A stretch of 64,000 nt of DNA from Hyphomicrobiales bacterium (GCA_017305935.1 JAFKJU010000007.1:1-64000); one strand, 5' to 3'; numbered from the stretch's first letter, positions 47,895-57,820 are shown. Program-made: numbers and translations. Notes: generated by a model not told the origin, from the letters alone.

Positions 47895-49537
47895 GACTGG
47901 AGCGGCGCATTGCCGGACGGCGCCCGGCAGGAAGCGAAGGCATCGAGCGCGCCGTCATAGACCGAGGTCTCGATATTCATCAATCCGAGCACGGTGTGGA
48001 ACAGGTTGTCATGCGACATCGGCGCATCGGCCTTGGCGCGCAGGCAGCTTAACGACAGGCCGGTGCGGCTGGCGAAGCCATCCGTGAACCAGGCGACGAA
48101 AGGCACATGCGTCTGCTGCTCGGGCGCCAGCGCATAAGGCGCGCCATGCAGGTAAAGGCCGTTTTCGCCAAGCGATTCGCCATGGTCCGACATGTAGATC
48201 ATCGCACCGTCGATGCGCGCCGCGTTCTTCTGCAGCAGGCCGATGACGCTTGCCAGGAAATGGTCGGTATAGAGGACGGTATTGTCATAGGCGTTGACGA
48301 TTTCCTGCGGGCTGCAATCGGTAAGCTGCGCCGTGTGGCAGGCCGGCTGGAACCTCTCGAACGCCTCCGGATAGCGCAGAAAATAGGATGGGCCGTGGCT
48401 GCCGATCTGGTGCAACACGATGGTGGTATTCCTGGTGATCCCGGCCAGCTTCGCATCGAGCCTGTCGAGGAAGATGCCGTCGTCGCATTCGCCTTCGCGG
48501 CAATAACGGGCATCCTTGGCATCGTTGAAGCTTTCATAGCTGACGCGATCGGCGACACCCTTGCTGCCGGTATTGTTGTCCCACCAATAGGCATCGATGC
48601 CGGCATGATCCAGAATGTCGATCAGGCTGTCGGTCGAGCGCCCCTTGCGATCGGTATAATCCACGCGCGGATAGACGGAAAACATGCAGGGCAGCGACAC
48701 GGCGGTTTCCGTGCCGCAGCTCGTCGTATGCGTGAAATTCAGGACGTCGAGCGCCGCCAGTTCGGGATTGGTCGGCCTGGCATAGCCGTTCAGCGAAAAA
48801 TTCATGGAGCGCGCGGTCTCGCCGGCGACGATGACCGTGACCACCGGCCGCGACGAGCTGGCGACCAGCGGACCGACATGCGCATCCGTGCCGATCGGCC
48901 GGCGCACGAGGGTCAGTTCGTCATAGGTCATGATGCCGAGATTGATGGCGGCGCTCATCGGGCCGAAAGGATTGATGCGCGCCATCATCTCGTGATGTTC
49001 GCGAACGGTCGAGGCGATGGCGGCGAAATGCGACAGGATCAGCCCGGCTGCCAGCACCAGGCTCACCACGACGATCGCCGAGTTATGGACAAGCTTGCCG
49101 AGGAAGCGGCGATGGCGCACCCGCACCAGCGCGACCAGCAGCGACGGCACGACGCCGTAGAACAGCACATGCAGGAAGAATTGCGGCGTGATCAGGTGCT
49201 TCGCCTCCTGCGGCGTGGTGACCACGACGTTGCGCATCATCTCCCGGTCGATGACGATGCCGAAAACATCGGCGTAATAGGAGGCGATTGCGCCGCTGAT
49301 CAGCAGGAAGATCAGAAACGGCTTGATCAGATACTTGACCGACAGCGCCACCATGCCGGCGATCGTCAGCAGCGTCAGCGCCGCGGAAAAGGCGAGGAAC
49401 GCGGCGTTGACGCCACCGAAGCCGATAAGCGCATGGCGCCAGAAGGCGAGATTGAAGACCGCCAGCAGATAAAAGGCGACGAGAAGGGAAAGGGTTGCGC
49501 TGCCGATTGCGAAACGTCGGTCGGTTCTTGTTGTCAT
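47891..49537 (-). CDS. eptA: Lipid A phosphoethanolamine transferase EptA-like
   Basis: The 548-residue protein has five N-terminal membrane helices (about 10-200) and a periplasmic alkaline-phosphatase-fold domain with VIVAGETARSMNFSLNGYAR, the nucleophile region TTSCGTETAVSLPCMFS (Thr in CGTETA), MIYMSDHGESLGENGLYLHG and the late THVPFVAWF. All metal-site motifs are present. It adds phosphoethanolamine to lipid A and so lowers surface charge, often giving resistance to cationic peptides such as polymyxin. Translation start is taken after the long GC-rich leader at 49537. Confidence 0.93.
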   Translation of the reverse strand: MTTRTDRRFAIGSATLSLLVAFYLLAVFNLAFWRHALIGFGGVNAAFLAFSAALTLLTIAGMVALSVKYLIKPFLIFLLISGAIASYYADVFGIVIDREMMRNVVVTTPQEAKHLITPQFFLHVLFYGVVPSLLVALVRVRHRRFLGKLVHNSAIVVVSLVLAAGLILSHFAAIASTVREHHEMMARINPFGPMSAAINLGIMTYDELTLVRRPIGTDAHVGPLVASSSRPVVTVIVAGETARSMNFSLNGYARPTNPELAALDVLNFTHTTSCGTETAVSLPCMFSVYPRVDYTDRKGRSTDSLIDILDHAGIDAYWWDNNTGSKGVADRVSYESFNDAKDARYCREGECDDGIFLDRLDAKLAGITRNTTIVLHQIGSHGPSYFLRYPEAFERFQPACHTAQLTDCSPQEIVNAYDNTVLYTDHFLASVIGLLQKNAARIDGAMIYMSDHGESLGENGLYLHGAPYALAPEQQTHVPFVAWFTDGFASRTGLSLSCLRAKADAPMSHDNLFHTVLGLMNIETSVYDGALDAFASCRAPSGNAPLQS

Positions 49538-49749
49538 GGCGGCTCCGTCGAGGCAATCCAGCGCACGAGGGAAGCCGAAAAGACCGGCATCATCCGCGGG
49601 CGCGCATGGGTCATTGCGCTCCCTTTGCGCGCCGAGCCTGACACCAACCTGAAAGCAATGCAGCCAAGACCAGAGGGATTTGCAAGCGCGCGCGGCTTGG
49701 ACTATGGACAATCCGCCGCCCTTTCCTCCCACCACCGGTCGCGCCACCC

Positions 49750-50337
49750 ATGCTGAAAAGCCTTTACACCTGGACCCTTACCCTGGCGGCACGTCCCTCC
49801 GCCGCCTGGTGGCTGGCGATCATCGCCTTCCTGGAAAGCTCGATCTTCCTGGTGCCGGCCGATGTGCTGCTGATGCCGATGATCCTGTCGCGGCCGCACC
49901 GGGCCTGGCGCTATGCGTTGCTCGCCACCGTTTTTTCGGTGCTGGGCGGCATTGCCGGCTGGTTCATCGGCCGCTTCGCCTTCGAATCGATCGCCAAGCC
50001 GGTGCTCGCCTTCTACGGCAAGCTCGACACCTTCGAGCATCTCAGCGCGTCCGTCGACTACAAGACGATCCTGCTGCTGCTGATCACATCCGGGCTGGCG
50101 CATCTGCCGCCAATCAAGGTGGTGACGATCCTGGCGGGGGTGGTGAACGTGTCGCTGGGAACCTTCGTCGCCTCGGCGGTCATCACGCGCGGCGGACGCT
50201 TCCTGCTGATCGCCTGGCTGTTGCACCGGTATGGCGAAGCCATCCGCGATTTCATCGAGAAGCGGCTCGGGCTTCTGTCAGCGCTGGCCGCAGCCGCTCT
50301 GATCGGCCTCTACGGCCTTTACAAGCTCATGCATTGA
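49750..50337 (+). CDS. YqaA/DedA-like membrane protein
   Basis: The 195-residue protein has membrane segments around 18-45, 55-80, 105-135 and 165-190, with the VTT/SNARE-associated pattern (FLESSIFLVPADVLLMPMIL near 27-46 and GGIAGWFIGRFAFESI near 66-81) of YqaA proteins. A lipid scramblase or transporter-like role is known for related DedA proteins. It is divergent from eptA with a 212-bp gap. Confidence 0.86.
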   Translation: MLKSLYTWTLTLAARPSAAWWLAIIAFLESSIFLVPADVLLMPMILSRPHRAWRYALLATVFSVLGGIAGWFIGRFAFESIAKPVLAFYGKLDTFEHLSASVDYKTILLLLITSGLAHLPPIKVVTILAGVVNVSLGTFVASAVITRGGRFLLIAWLLHRYGEAIRDFIEKRLGLLSALAAAALIGLYGLYKLMH

Positions 50338-50524
50338 AATCGATGCTGCGCGCCGATTCGCGCAGCAGCCGCGCCATCGATATGGTCGATTCGATGTCGC
50401 GCGCATCGCCGTAGCGCAGCGCGATGGACATGGCGTAAAATACGGTCGGGGATGCCGAGACGTCGAGGGCGCGTTCCTCGAAGTGGGCGAGTTTTTCATC
50501 CAGCAGGTGTCGATCGATCAGCAT
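50327..50524 (-). CDS. Small hypothetical protein
   Basis: The 65-residue product begins MLIDRHLLDEKLAHFEERAL and is helical; residues include ALRYGDARDIESTISMARLL. It overlaps the convergent YqaA-like gene by 11 bp. No family recognised; composition and codon use look genuine. Confidence 0.6.
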   Translation of the reverse strand: MLIDRHLLDEKLAHFEERALDVSASPTVFYAMSIALRYGDARDIESTISMARLLRESARSIDFNA

Positions 50525-50784
50525 ACGGGCTCGCGCGTCTCAGTTTGATGCATCTTGCAGCACTGGAGTCCAAAGTCCAGTGACTTTCGTCCAGGCGCCA
50601 TCTCCCGGCTTCCCCGTTTCGCGACGCTTCGGCAAGTTTGCAACAGGCCAGAGGGGTGACCGCCGTGAAGCTATTGAAGGCACTGGCAGTTTCAAAATCA
50701 CTGATTTTCGTGCCGACCTGTAAAAGTTAAATGTCGGTCCCGCCCGCTTGGTTTACCCGACGCCGATGCATTTTAGCGGGGCGC

Positions 50785-51507
50785 GTGTTGATCGATTCTC
50801 TTCTGCTCAATTTCATGAATCGGGATAGCCTCAGCGTCGAGGAACAGGCAACCTTACGGCGGCTGGTGTCGCGCGACCGCGTGTTCGATGTCGACGAGGA
50901 CATCGTTTCCGAAGGCGCGCGCCCGCAGCACAGCGCCGTGCTGCTCGACGGCTTTGCCGCGCGTTACAAATATATGGCTGACGGTACGCGGCAGATCACC
51001 GCCCTGCATGTCGCCGGCGATTTCATGGATCTGCATGCCTTTCTGCTGAAGACAATGGACCACGGCATCATCGCGCTTTCTTCATGCCATGTCGGTTTCG
51101 CCGACCATGCGGCGCTGAAGGAAGTGACCGAGACGCAGCCGCATCTTTCCCGCCTGCTCTGGCTCGATACGCTGATCGACGGGGCGATCCATCGCGAATG
51201 GATCGTCGCCATGGGACGGCGTTCCAAGCGCGCGCATCTGGCGCATCTGGTGTGCGAATTGTTCTACCGGCTGCAAGCGGTGCGCAAGACCGTCGACTTC
51301 AGCTTCCATTTTCCGCTGACGCAGATGGAACTCGCCGACGTGCTCGGCATTTCCGTGGTGCATCTGAACAAGACGTTGCAGCCGCTGCGCCACGACGGAT
51401 TGCTGAGCTGGGTGAACCATACGATCACCATTCACGACTGGCCGCGGCTGGCGGCGCTCGCCCAGTTCGACCCGACTTATCTGAGCTGCCGCGTCGAGCC
51501 GCGCTGA
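50785..51507 (+). CDS. Crp/Fnr-family regulator
   Basis: The product has 240 residues from a GTG preceded by GGGG; a start at 50731 is also open. The N-terminal cyclic-nucleotide-binding-like barrel (LRRLVSRDRVFDVDEDIVSE to ALSSCHVGFADHAALKEVT) is followed by a dimer helix and a winged HTH (FPLTQMELADVLGISVVHLN, KTLQPLRHDGLLS). No iron-sulfur cysteine set is present at the N-terminus, so it is not an oxygen-sensing FNR. It is one of the rhizobial group of Crp-like regulators; the signal is unknown. Confidence 0.88.
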   Translation: MLIDSLLLNFMNRDSLSVEEQATLRRLVSRDRVFDVDEDIVSEGARPQHSAVLLDGFAARYKYMADGTRQITALHVAGDFMDLHAFLLKTMDHGIIALSSCHVGFADHAALKEVTETQPHLSRLLWLDTLIDGAIHREWIVAMGRRSKRAHLAHLVCELFYRLQAVRKTVDFSFHFPLTQMELADVLGISVVHLNKTLQPLRHDGLLSWVNHTITIHDWPRLAALAQFDPTYLSCRVEPR

Positions 51508-51621
51508 TCCGACGCCCGTTGGAAGGGATGGCCAAGCGCGTTTGCGAAGGTTATCACTGGAACGCCCGCCGCGATCGCGCGTTGCCGTGACAGGCGGCGG
51601 GTCCGGGATATCGACGACGGG

Positions 51622-53682
51622 ATGGCTTTCATGGATTTTGCATCGGCTTACGATCAGGGCTTCATTCGGGTGGCGGCCTGCACCCCGGCCTGCGAGATCG
51701 CCGATCCGCCCGCCAATGTCGCCGCCACGCTGGCGCTGGCGCGCGAGGGGCATGCGGCCGGCGTCGGGCTGATGGCGTTCCCCGAGCTCGGGATATCAGG
51801 CTATTCGATCGACGACCTGCTGGGGCAGGAGGTGCTGCTCGATGCGGTCGAAGCGGGCATCGCCGAGCTTCTCGCCGCCAGCCGCTCGCTGCGGCCGGTG
51901 TTGCTGGTCGGCGCGCCCCTGGCGCAGAACGGCCGGCTCTACAATTGCGCGCTCGCCATTCATGACGGCCGCATCCTCGGCGTCGTGCCGAAGACACATC
52001 TGCCGAACTATCGCGAATTCTACGAGAAGCGCTGGTTCGCCTCCGGCCGCGACGTGCGCAATACGCAGATCACGCTGGCCGGCCAGACCGTTCCTTTCGG
52101 CACCGACCTGATCTTTAGCGCCGCCGACCGACCCGATTTCACTTTCCATATCGAGATCTGCGAGGATCTCTGGGCCCCGGCCCCACCCTCCGATTTCGGG
52201 GCGCTGGCCGGGGCGACCATCCTCGCCAATCTCTCCGCCAGCAACATCACCGTCGGCAAGGCCGATACCCGCAAGCTGCTGTGCGCCGCCAAATCGGCGA
52301 GCAACTGGGCCGCCTACATCTATTCCGCCGCCGGGCCCGGCGAATCGACCACGGATCTTGCCTGGGACGGGCAGGCCTGCATCTACGAACTCGGCAGCCT
52401 GCTGGCCGAGACCGAGCGCTTTCCCGCGGGATCGCAGATGTGCATGGCCGATGTCGATGTCGAGCGCCTGCGGCTGGAACGGCTGCGCACCGGCACCTTC
52501 AACGATGCCGCGACGTTGAACCTCGGCCCTGACAAGACGTTCCGCCGCATCGGTTTCGATTTCGACGCGCCGCAGGGCGATATCGGCCTGAACCGTATCG
52601 TTGCCCGCTTTCCCTTCGTGCCGGCCGATGCCGCCAGGCTCGACCAGGATTGCTACGAGACCTTCAACATCCAGGTCCATGGCTTGATGAAGCGGCTGAA
52701 ATCCACCGGCATCAAGCGGTTGTGCATCGGCATTTCCGGCGGGCTCGACTCCACCCATGCGTTGCTGGTGGCCGCGCGCGCCTATGACCGGCTCGGCTGG
52801 CCGCGCAGCGATATCCTCGGCTTCACAATGCCGGGCTTCGCCACCGGCGACGAGACCAAGACCAATGCCTGGGCGCTGATGCGGGCGCTCGGCATCACGG
52901 CGGAGGAAGTCGATATACGGCCGCTCGCCCTGCAATTGCTTAAGGATCTCGGCCACCCCTTTTCCGGCGGCGAGCCGGTCTATGACGTCACCTTCGAGAA
53001 CGTGCAGGCGGGCCTGCGCACCGATTTCCTGTTCCGCGCCGCCAACCAGCGCAACGCGCTGGTGCTCGGCACCGGCGATCTCTCGGAAATCGGGCTCGGC
53101 TGGTGTACGTATGGCGTCGGCGACCAGATGAGCCATTACAATGTCAACGCCTCGGTGCCGAAAACGCTGATCCAGCACCTGATCCGCTGGGTGGCGCGCA
53201 CCGGCGACCTGAGCCCGGCGGCCAATTCGACGCTGGAAAGCATCCTCGATACGATCATCTCGCCGGAACTGGTGCCGGCCGACGAAAGCGGCGCGATCCA
53301 GAGCACGGAAGACAAGATCGGTCCCTACGACCTGCACGATTTCTTCCTGTTCTACACCACCCGCTTCGGGCTGAAGCCCTCCAAGGTCGCCTTCCTCGCC
53401 TGGCATGCCTGGCGCGATACCGATGCCGGCGCCTGGCCGCCGCATTTCCCGGCGGAGAAGCGACGGGAATTCCCCCTGCCCATCATCCGCAAATGGATGG
53501 AGACCTTCCTGTTCCGCTTCTTCACCATCAGCCAGTTCAAGCGCTCGGCATCGCCGAACGGGCCGAAGGTCACTTCCGGCGGCTCGCTGTCGCCGCGCGG
53601 CGACTGGCGCGCGCCCTCCGATGGCAATGCCCGCATCTGGATCGACGAACTGCGCCGCAATGTGCCGGAGACTCTGGCGTGA
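51622..53682 (+). CDS. nadE: Glutamine-dependent NAD+ synthetase
   Basis: The 686-residue enzyme joins an N-terminal nitrilase-type amidase (Glu in [12 protein letters not shown] near 53, Lys in [14 protein letters not shown] near 120, Cys in [11 protein letters not shown] near 179) to a synthetase domain with the PP-loop [12 protein letters not shown] (near 371-382). Ammonia made from glutamine is channelled to convert NaAD to NAD+. The length matches the long bacterial form. A start four codons further in ([11 protein letters not shown]) is possible. The following DUF922 gene overlaps its stop. Confidence 0.96.
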   Translation: MAFMDFASAYDQGFIRVAACTPACEIADPPANVAATLALAREGHAAGVGLMAFPELGISGYSIDDLLGQEVLLDAVEAGIAELLAASRSLRPVLLVGAPLAQNGRLYNCALAIHDGRILGVVPKTHLPNYREFYEKRWFASGRDVRNTQITLAGQTVPFGTDLIFSAADRPDFTFHIEICEDLWAPAPPSDFGALAGATILANLSASNITVGKADTRKLLCAAKSASNWAAYIYSAAGPGESTTDLAWDGQACIYELGSLLAETERFPAGSQMCMADVDVERLRLERLRTGTFNDAATLNLGPDKTFRRIGFDFDAPQGDIGLNRIVARFPFVPADAARLDQDCYETFNIQVHGLMKRLKSTGIKRLCIGISGGLDSTHALLVAARAYDRLGWPRSDILGFTMPGFATGDETKTNAWALMRALGITAEEVDIRPLALQLLKDLGHPFSGGEPVYDVTFENVQAGLRTDFLFRAANQRNALVLGTGDLSEIGLGWCTYGVGDQMSHYNVNASVPKTLIQHLIRWVARTGDLSPAANSTLESILDTIISPELVPADESGAIQSTEDKIGPYDLHDFFLFYTTRFGLKPSKVAFLAWHAWRDTDAGAWPPHFPAEKRREFPLPIIRKWMETFLFRFFTISQFKRSASPNGPKVTSGGSLSPRGDWRAPSDGNARIWIDELRRNVPETLA

Positions 53683-54269
53683 AGGCAGGCATATGCTTTC
53701 TTGCCGCGGCTCTCGCAGCACTGCCGGCGCGGGCGGGCGACTGGCAGGCGGTCGAGCAGATCAAATCCTATCCCGTTTCCGGTCAGACCGGGGCGGAGCT
53801 ATATGAGGCGATCGGCCGCAACGGGCCGGAAATCAGCCTTGGCATGCGCACCATCGCCCATACCAGCTTCAAGCTGACCTGGAGGCGCAACTACGAACCG
53901 CAGGGCGGAAATTGCGTCTTGGTGTCGGCGGTGCCGAAGCTGATCATCACCTATGTGCTTCCCAAGCCGAAGGGCAAACTGCCGGCGGCGCTGCAGCCGC
54001 ATTGGCAGCGTTTTTACGAGGGCGTCCGCGCCCATGAGAAGGTGCATGGCGATTATATCCGTGATCTGGTGCATGCCATCGAAGCGGAAACCATCGGCCT
54101 GACGGTGCCGGACGATCCCGGCTGCACAAAGATCAAGGCGGAGATGACCAAGAGACTCGGCGCCCTCTCGCAAACGCAGCGGCAGCGCAGCCGCGATTTT
54201 GACCGCGTGGAAATGAGCGAGGGCGGCAATATCCAGCAACTGGTGCTCGGACTGGTCAACAGCCGCTAG
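53679..54269 (+). CDS. DUF922 secreted protease-like protein (GTG start)
   Basis: The 196-residue product starts at GTG overlapping the nadE stop (GTGA). A signal peptide ([20 protein letters not shown], cleavage near 19-20) is followed by the DUF922 domain with [15 protein letters not shown] and the metal-site-like [20 protein letters not shown] (near 118-137). The family is predicted to be a periplasmic zinc protease; activity is unproven. It appears co-transcribed with nadE. Confidence 0.87.
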   Translation: MKAGICFLAAALAALPARAGDWQAVEQIKSYPVSGQTGAELYEAIGRNGPEISLGMRTIAHTSFKLTWRRNYEPQGGNCVLVSAVPKLIITYVLPKPKGKLPAALQPHWQRFYEGVRAHEKVHGDYIRDLVHAIEAETIGLTVPDDPGCTKIKAEMTKRLGALSQTQRQRSRDFDRVEMSEGGNIQQLVLGLVNSR

Positions 54270-54336
54270 AGCATTTCCAGCAAAAGTGCGAAGCGGTTTC
54301 GCGTCCGGAAATGCGTGAAAACAAAGAGATGGAGCG
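54268..54336 (+). repeat. Dispersed rhizobial-type palindromic repeat, copy 1
   Basis: The block contains GCATTTCCAGCAAAAGTG, CGGTTTCGCGTCCGGAAATG and ACAAAGAGATGGAGCG in order. Copy 2, inverted, is at about 58208-58281. The pattern resembles the intergenic repeat elements common in Rhizobium and Agrobacterium. It starts at the stop codon of the DUF922 gene. Confidence 0.75.
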
Positions 54337-54387
54337 TTTCTGCTTTTCTCGCGGAAAGCGCAAGCGCTCTAACGCGAGAGAGCCCTC

Positions 54388-54576
54388 TCAGCCGGCGAAC
54401 GCCATGGCGGCCAGGTCGTATTGGCGGGCAATCCGCGCCAGAGCGGCGCTGGCGCGCTCGTCGCCGGAGCGCAGCGCCAGGAATAATGCGTGCAGGGCCT
54501 GCGAACCGTTGTCGTTTGCATTGCCGGCCGAATCCGACGTGCCGCCGAGAATGGTTTCCGCATCCGCCTTGCGCAT
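54388..54576 (-). CDS. Small hypothetical protein
   Basis: The 62-residue product begins MRKADAETILGGTSDSAGNA and ends in a helical part (ALHALFLALRSGDERASAAL). GGGGA lies eight bases upstream. Its region continues into the repeat at 54268. No family recognised. Confidence 0.55.
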   Translation of the reverse strand: MRKADAETILGGTSDSAGNANDNGSQALHALFLALRSGDERASAALARIARQYDLAAMAFAG

Positions 54577-54738
54577 AAAAATGTCCCCGAATCAATAAGA
54601 TACACGCCATACAGACTCCTGTTCGGGACGTTTTTCAAGCCTTGTAAAACGGTAATTCCGCCCTAACCCTGTCTGCGGCAACCCTGCCGAGTCCGGGTTA
54701 GCGTTAACCAAATATTAAAGATTGTTAATTGCTCCCTA

Positions 54739-54784
54739 AAGAATCCGGGGGTCGCTCTCGACTCTGCGCCGGATTCTTGTTTTT
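54739..54784 (+). terminator. Hairpin with T tract, terminator or leader element
   Basis: A 10-bp perfect stem (AAGAATCCGG with CCGGATTCTT, 20-nt loop) is followed by GTTTTT. No gene ends just before it, so it may end a small RNA begun in the AT-rich stretch at 54700-54730, or attenuate the 38-residue gene downstream. Confidence 0.5.
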
Positions 54785-54839
54785 ATGTCGCCCGTCTAAG
54801 GAAAACGACCTTCATGTACGGAGGAAAGGGGCGCTTTTC

Positions 54840-54956
54840 ATGGAATACGACTGGACGGGCGCGCGCACCCGCCGGGCAAACCATTTCAAGCTGGGTCTGC
54901 TCTGCTTTGCCGCGATGACGATGATGGCCGTTCCGTTGTGGATCGGACTGGTCTGA
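54840..54956 (+). CDS. 38-residue membrane peptide
   Basis: The peptide begins MEYDWTGARTRRANHFKLGL and ends with one helix (LGLLCFAAMTMMAVPLWIGL). GGAGGAAAGGGG lies upstream. A strong terminator follows. The N-terminus is probably cytosolic; function unknown. Confidence 0.62.
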   Translation: MEYDWTGARTRRANHFKLGLLCFAAMTMMAVPLWIGLV

Positions 54957-54980
54957 CGCGACGGATTTCGACATTTGAGG

Positions 54981-55010
54981 AAAACGCCGGTGGGACAGCA
55001 CCGGCGTTTT
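54981..55010. terminator. Bidirectional terminator
   Basis: A 12-bp perfect stem (AAAACGCCGGTG with CACCGGCGTTTT, six-base loop) lies between the convergent 38-residue gene and the BON gene; A and T tracts allow use in both directions. Confidence 0.88.
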
Positions 55011-55017
55011 GCATGTC

Positions 55018-55284
55018 TCAGGGCATGCGATGCAGCAGACGGCTGCGGACATAGTCTTCACCGACAATATCGCCGGCGATCTCTTCTGCCCGCAGGCGCT
55101 CGAAAGGCGAGCGCACCATGCCGCTGAGGATCACATAGGAACCGAGCGTCGTCACCGTGATTTGCGACGAATCGATGTCATAGGCCGAGGCAAGCGCCTG
55201 GGTGACCGCCGCCTCGACCGCCTCGCGACCCGATCGCTCGGGCACGAAGCCGTCGTCATAAAAACTCGGATAGCGGATTACCAT
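55018..55284 (-). CDS. BON-domain protein
   Basis: The 88-residue product begins MVIRYPSFYDDGFVPERSGR; the remainder is one BON domain (VEAAVTQALASAYDIDSSQI, TVTTLGSYVILSGMVRSPFE, RLRAEEIAGDIVGEDYV). No signal peptide is seen, so it is likely cytosolic or weakly membrane-associated. The ATG at 55284 has GAGGT nine bases ahead. Confidence 0.8.
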   Translation of the reverse strand: MVIRYPSFYDDGFVPERSGREAVEAAVTQALASAYDIDSSQITVTTLGSYVILSGMVRSPFERLRAEEIAGDIVGEDYVRSRLLHRMP

Positions 55285-55348
55285 GGCCGACACCTCACAG
55301 ACTGTGAAAGCCTAACGCCCATGCGCCCCGCAGGTTCCCGCAAATCCG

Positions 55349-56149
55349 TCAGTAACTCGCTCCCGAGCCCACCTCACCGCCCCGGACGGTGAATGACGAC
55401 GCAAGCCGTTTGAGGCCGCTGGAGAGGAAGGTGACGTCGGTTCCGACGCCGACGAAGGTGGCCCCGGTCTTCACATAATGCCGGGTGATCGCATCGTCGA
55501 GCGTCAGGATGCCGGCCGCCTTGCCGGCGGCGCGGATGGTGCGAATTGCGTCTTCGACCACGGCGCGGACCTCCGGCGCATCCGCCTGCCCCGGCAGGCC
55601 CATGTCGGCGGCGAGATCGGCGGGGCCGATGAAGACGCCGTCGACGCCCTCCACCGCAACGATGCGTTCGAGATCGTCGATGGCGGCGCGGCTTTCGGCT
55701 TGGACGATCAGGCAGATCTCGGCGTCCGCCGTCTGCACGTAATCCGGCACCGCATTGAACCCGGAAGCACGGGCAATCGCCGCGCCGACGCCGCGCACGC
55801 CCTTCGGCGGATACTGGCAGGCGCGCACCAGATCGCGCGCCTGCTCGGCGCTGTTGACCATCGGCACCAGCAGCGAGCGGGCGCCGATATCGAGAAGCTG
55901 CTTGATCAGCCAGCTCTCGCCAACCGGCGGGCGCACCACCACTTCGGACGGCGAGGCTTGCAGCACCTGCAATTGCCGCATGATGCTGCGCACGTCGTTC
56001 GGCCCATGCTCGCCATCGACGAGCAGCCAGTCGAAGCCGGCGCCACCGGCGATTTCGGCGGCATAGGTGTCGGCCATGGCGAGCCAGAGCCCGTAGACCG
56101 GGCGATTTTCCTTGAGCGCCGCCTTGAGGCGGTTTGTCGGCGCAGGCAT
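55349..56149 (-). CDS. HpcH/HpaI-family aldolase
   Basis: The 266-residue protein has LWLAMADTYAAEIAGGAGFD (about 21-40), LLVDGEHGPNDVRSIMRQL (active Asp/Glu/His, about 42-60), IVQAESRAAIDDL (metal-binding Glu near 152) and VFIGPADLAADMGLPG (metal-binding Asp near 178). It is a class II metal-dependent aldolase acting on 2-keto-3-deoxy sugar acids or 4-hydroxy-2-ketoacids. It lies just downstream of the FAD reductase gene on the same strand, with a 13-bp gap. Confidence 0.92.
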   Translation of the reverse strand: MPAPTNRLKAALKENRPVYGLWLAMADTYAAEIAGGAGFDWLLVDGEHGPNDVRSIMRQLQVLQASPSEVVVRPPVGESWLIKQLLDIGARSLLVPMVNSAEQARDLVRACQYPPKGVRGVGAAIARASGFNAVPDYVQTADAEICLIVQAESRAAIDDLERIVAVEGVDGVFIGPADLAADMGLPGQADAPEVRAVVEDAIRTIRAAGKAAGILTLDDAITRHYVKTGATFVGVGTDVTFLSSGLKRLASSFTVRGGEVGSGASY

Positions 56150-56162
56150 AATCGAAAAATCC

Positions 56163-57380
56163 TTAAACGATGAATTGCTTGAGATCGGTGGCCGGATCGG
56201 CCAGCAAGGTCTTGTCCGGGGTGATGCCGTTTTCGATCATCTTCTTGCCGGAGACATAGGCCTTGGCGTCGTTGATGGCATCGACGGCGATCAGCTTGCC
56301 TTGCTTGAAATACCAGACCGAGGCGCTGCCCTCGCGGCTGCCGGGGCGCAGCAGCGTCGCATCGTAGCCGAGGTTGAAGCCTGCAATCTGAAGCTTGACG
56401 TCGTACTGGTCCGACCAGAACCACGGCTTGGCGTCATAGGGCGTTTCACCGCCCATCATGACGGCGGCGGCGGCTTCAGCCTGGTCGACCGCGTTCTGCA
56501 CCGATTCCAGGCGGATGCGCTGGCCGCGCCAGGGCAGCATGGTGCAATCGCCCATGGCGAAGATGTTCGCGTCGGAGGTGCGGGCGAACTCGTCGACAAC
56601 AATGCCGTTGGCAACGTCGAGGCCGGCTTCCTTGGCAAGCTGGTCGTTCGCACTGACGCCGATGCCGACGATGACGAAATCGACCTCGATCACCGAACCG
56701 TCCGACAATTCGGCGGCGGTAACGTGGCCGTCCTTGCCGATCAGCCGGGTCAGGCCGGTGCCCTCGCGGATCACCACATCATGGTCGCAATGGATGACGC
56801 GCATGATATCGGCCGTTTCCTTGGCAGCGACGCGCTGCAGGATACGCTCGGCCATTTCGATGACGGTGACTTCGAGGCCGAGATGGCGGGCGACAGCCGC
56901 CGCCTCCAGCCCGATATAGCCGCCGCCGATGACCAGCAGCCGCCGGCCGGCGCGCATTTCGCCGGTCAGCAGGTCGGCGTCGCGCTTGTCGCGCATGGTG
57001 TAGACGCCATCGAGATCGCCACCGACGCTGGCCGGCAGGCGGCGCGGCGTCGAGCCGGTTGCCAGCGCCAGCGTTTCGTAGCCGAGGCGGGTGCCGTCCT
57101 GCATCACGACTTCGCAGGCCGTCCGGTCGATTTTCTCGACCCAGGAGGAGAGGTGGACCTCGACATCGTTATCCTTGAACCATTGCTCGGGACGGAACAG
57201 CAGGCGTTCGAAGCTCATCTCGCCCATCAGATATTTCTTGGACAGCGGCGGGCGCTGATAGGGCAGCGTCTCTTCCGCGCCGATCAGCGTGATCGGACGC
57301 GTGTCCTTCAAATTCCGCAGCTTGGCGGCCAGCGCGAAACCGGCCTGCCCAGCGCCCACAATAATCAACCTGCCCGTCAC
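56163..57380 (-). CDS. FAD-dependent ferredoxin/rubredoxin-reductase-like enzyme (GTG start)
   Basis: The 405-residue protein has the FAD-binding VGAGQAGFALAAKLR (about 8-22), LPYQRPPLSKKYLMGEM, the NAD-binding LLVIGGGYIGLEAAAVARHL (about 146-165), FAMGDC near 277 and a C-terminal dimerisation domain. It matches ferredoxin reductases of ring-hydroxylating or cytochrome P450 systems; the partner ferredoxin is not adjacent. GTG 57380 follows a good GGAGGAAT. Confidence 0.92.
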   Translation of the reverse strand: MTGRLIIVGAGQAGFALAAKLRNLKDTRPITLIGAEETLPYQRPPLSKKYLMGEMSFERLLFRPEQWFKDNDVEVHLSSWVEKIDRTACEVVMQDGTRLGYETLALATGSTPRRLPASVGGDLDGVYTMRDKRDADLLTGEMRAGRRLLVIGGGYIGLEAAAVARHLGLEVTVIEMAERILQRVAAKETADIMRVIHCDHDVVIREGTGLTRLIGKDGHVTAAELSDGSVIEVDFVIVGIGVSANDQLAKEAGLDVANGIVVDEFARTSDANIFAMGDCTMLPWRGQRIRLESVQNAVDQAEAAAAVMMGGETPYDAKPWFWSDQYDVKLQIAGFNLGYDATLLRPGSREGSASVWYFKQGKLIAVDAINDAKAYVSGKKMIENGITPDKTLLADPATDLKQFIV

Positions 57381-57476
57381 GTCATTCCTCCGACATCTCT
57401 GTTTTCGCATTTCCGGGAAATGCCCTGCCTAACCTCTATATTGCAAAAGCGGGGATTTGCGTTATTTTTACGGAGT

Positions 57477-57565
57477 GGTTGGCAGAGTTCGCGCTCTGCC
57501 AACCGTTTAGCTATCCTATAAGTTCAACCCGGACGGTCACTGACCAGCTCGTCCGGGTTTTTCTT
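57477..57565 (+). ncRNA. Candidate small RNA with two hairpins
   Basis: A strong 11-bp hairpin (GGTTGGCAGAG with CTCTGCCAACC, loop TTCGCG, 57477-57504) is followed after 21 bases by a terminator-type hairpin (AACCCGGACG with CGTCCGGGTT, 57526-57559) ending in TTTTCTT. No protein gene lies in 57381-57820, where this is the only structured element. A promoter is not clearly seen. Confidence 0.45.
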
Positions 57566-57820
57566 ATCGTCAGCGCGATCCTGATGGGGATGAACCACAT
57601 CATTCTCACCTCCGTATCGAGGGCGAGGCACTCGCCCATGCTGACGCGGCCCATCCTCGCCAGCGAACCGGCTGGTCTCGGCGCCTGCTGCTTTCGCCCC
57701 CGAAAATACACTCATAGCATGTGCTTTTCACACTGCACGGCATTTTATCCATTCCATCAATGGGACGGCAGCTTTCCTCTGTTATCTTCAAGATCCCAAG
57801 GAGGAGAAACGGAGGTTACC

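Noticed and set aside
51796-53721. A 641-codon minus-strand frame opposite nadE
   Set aside because: NAD synthetase has all catalytic motifs on the plus strand; the opposite frame is a GC-driven shadow.
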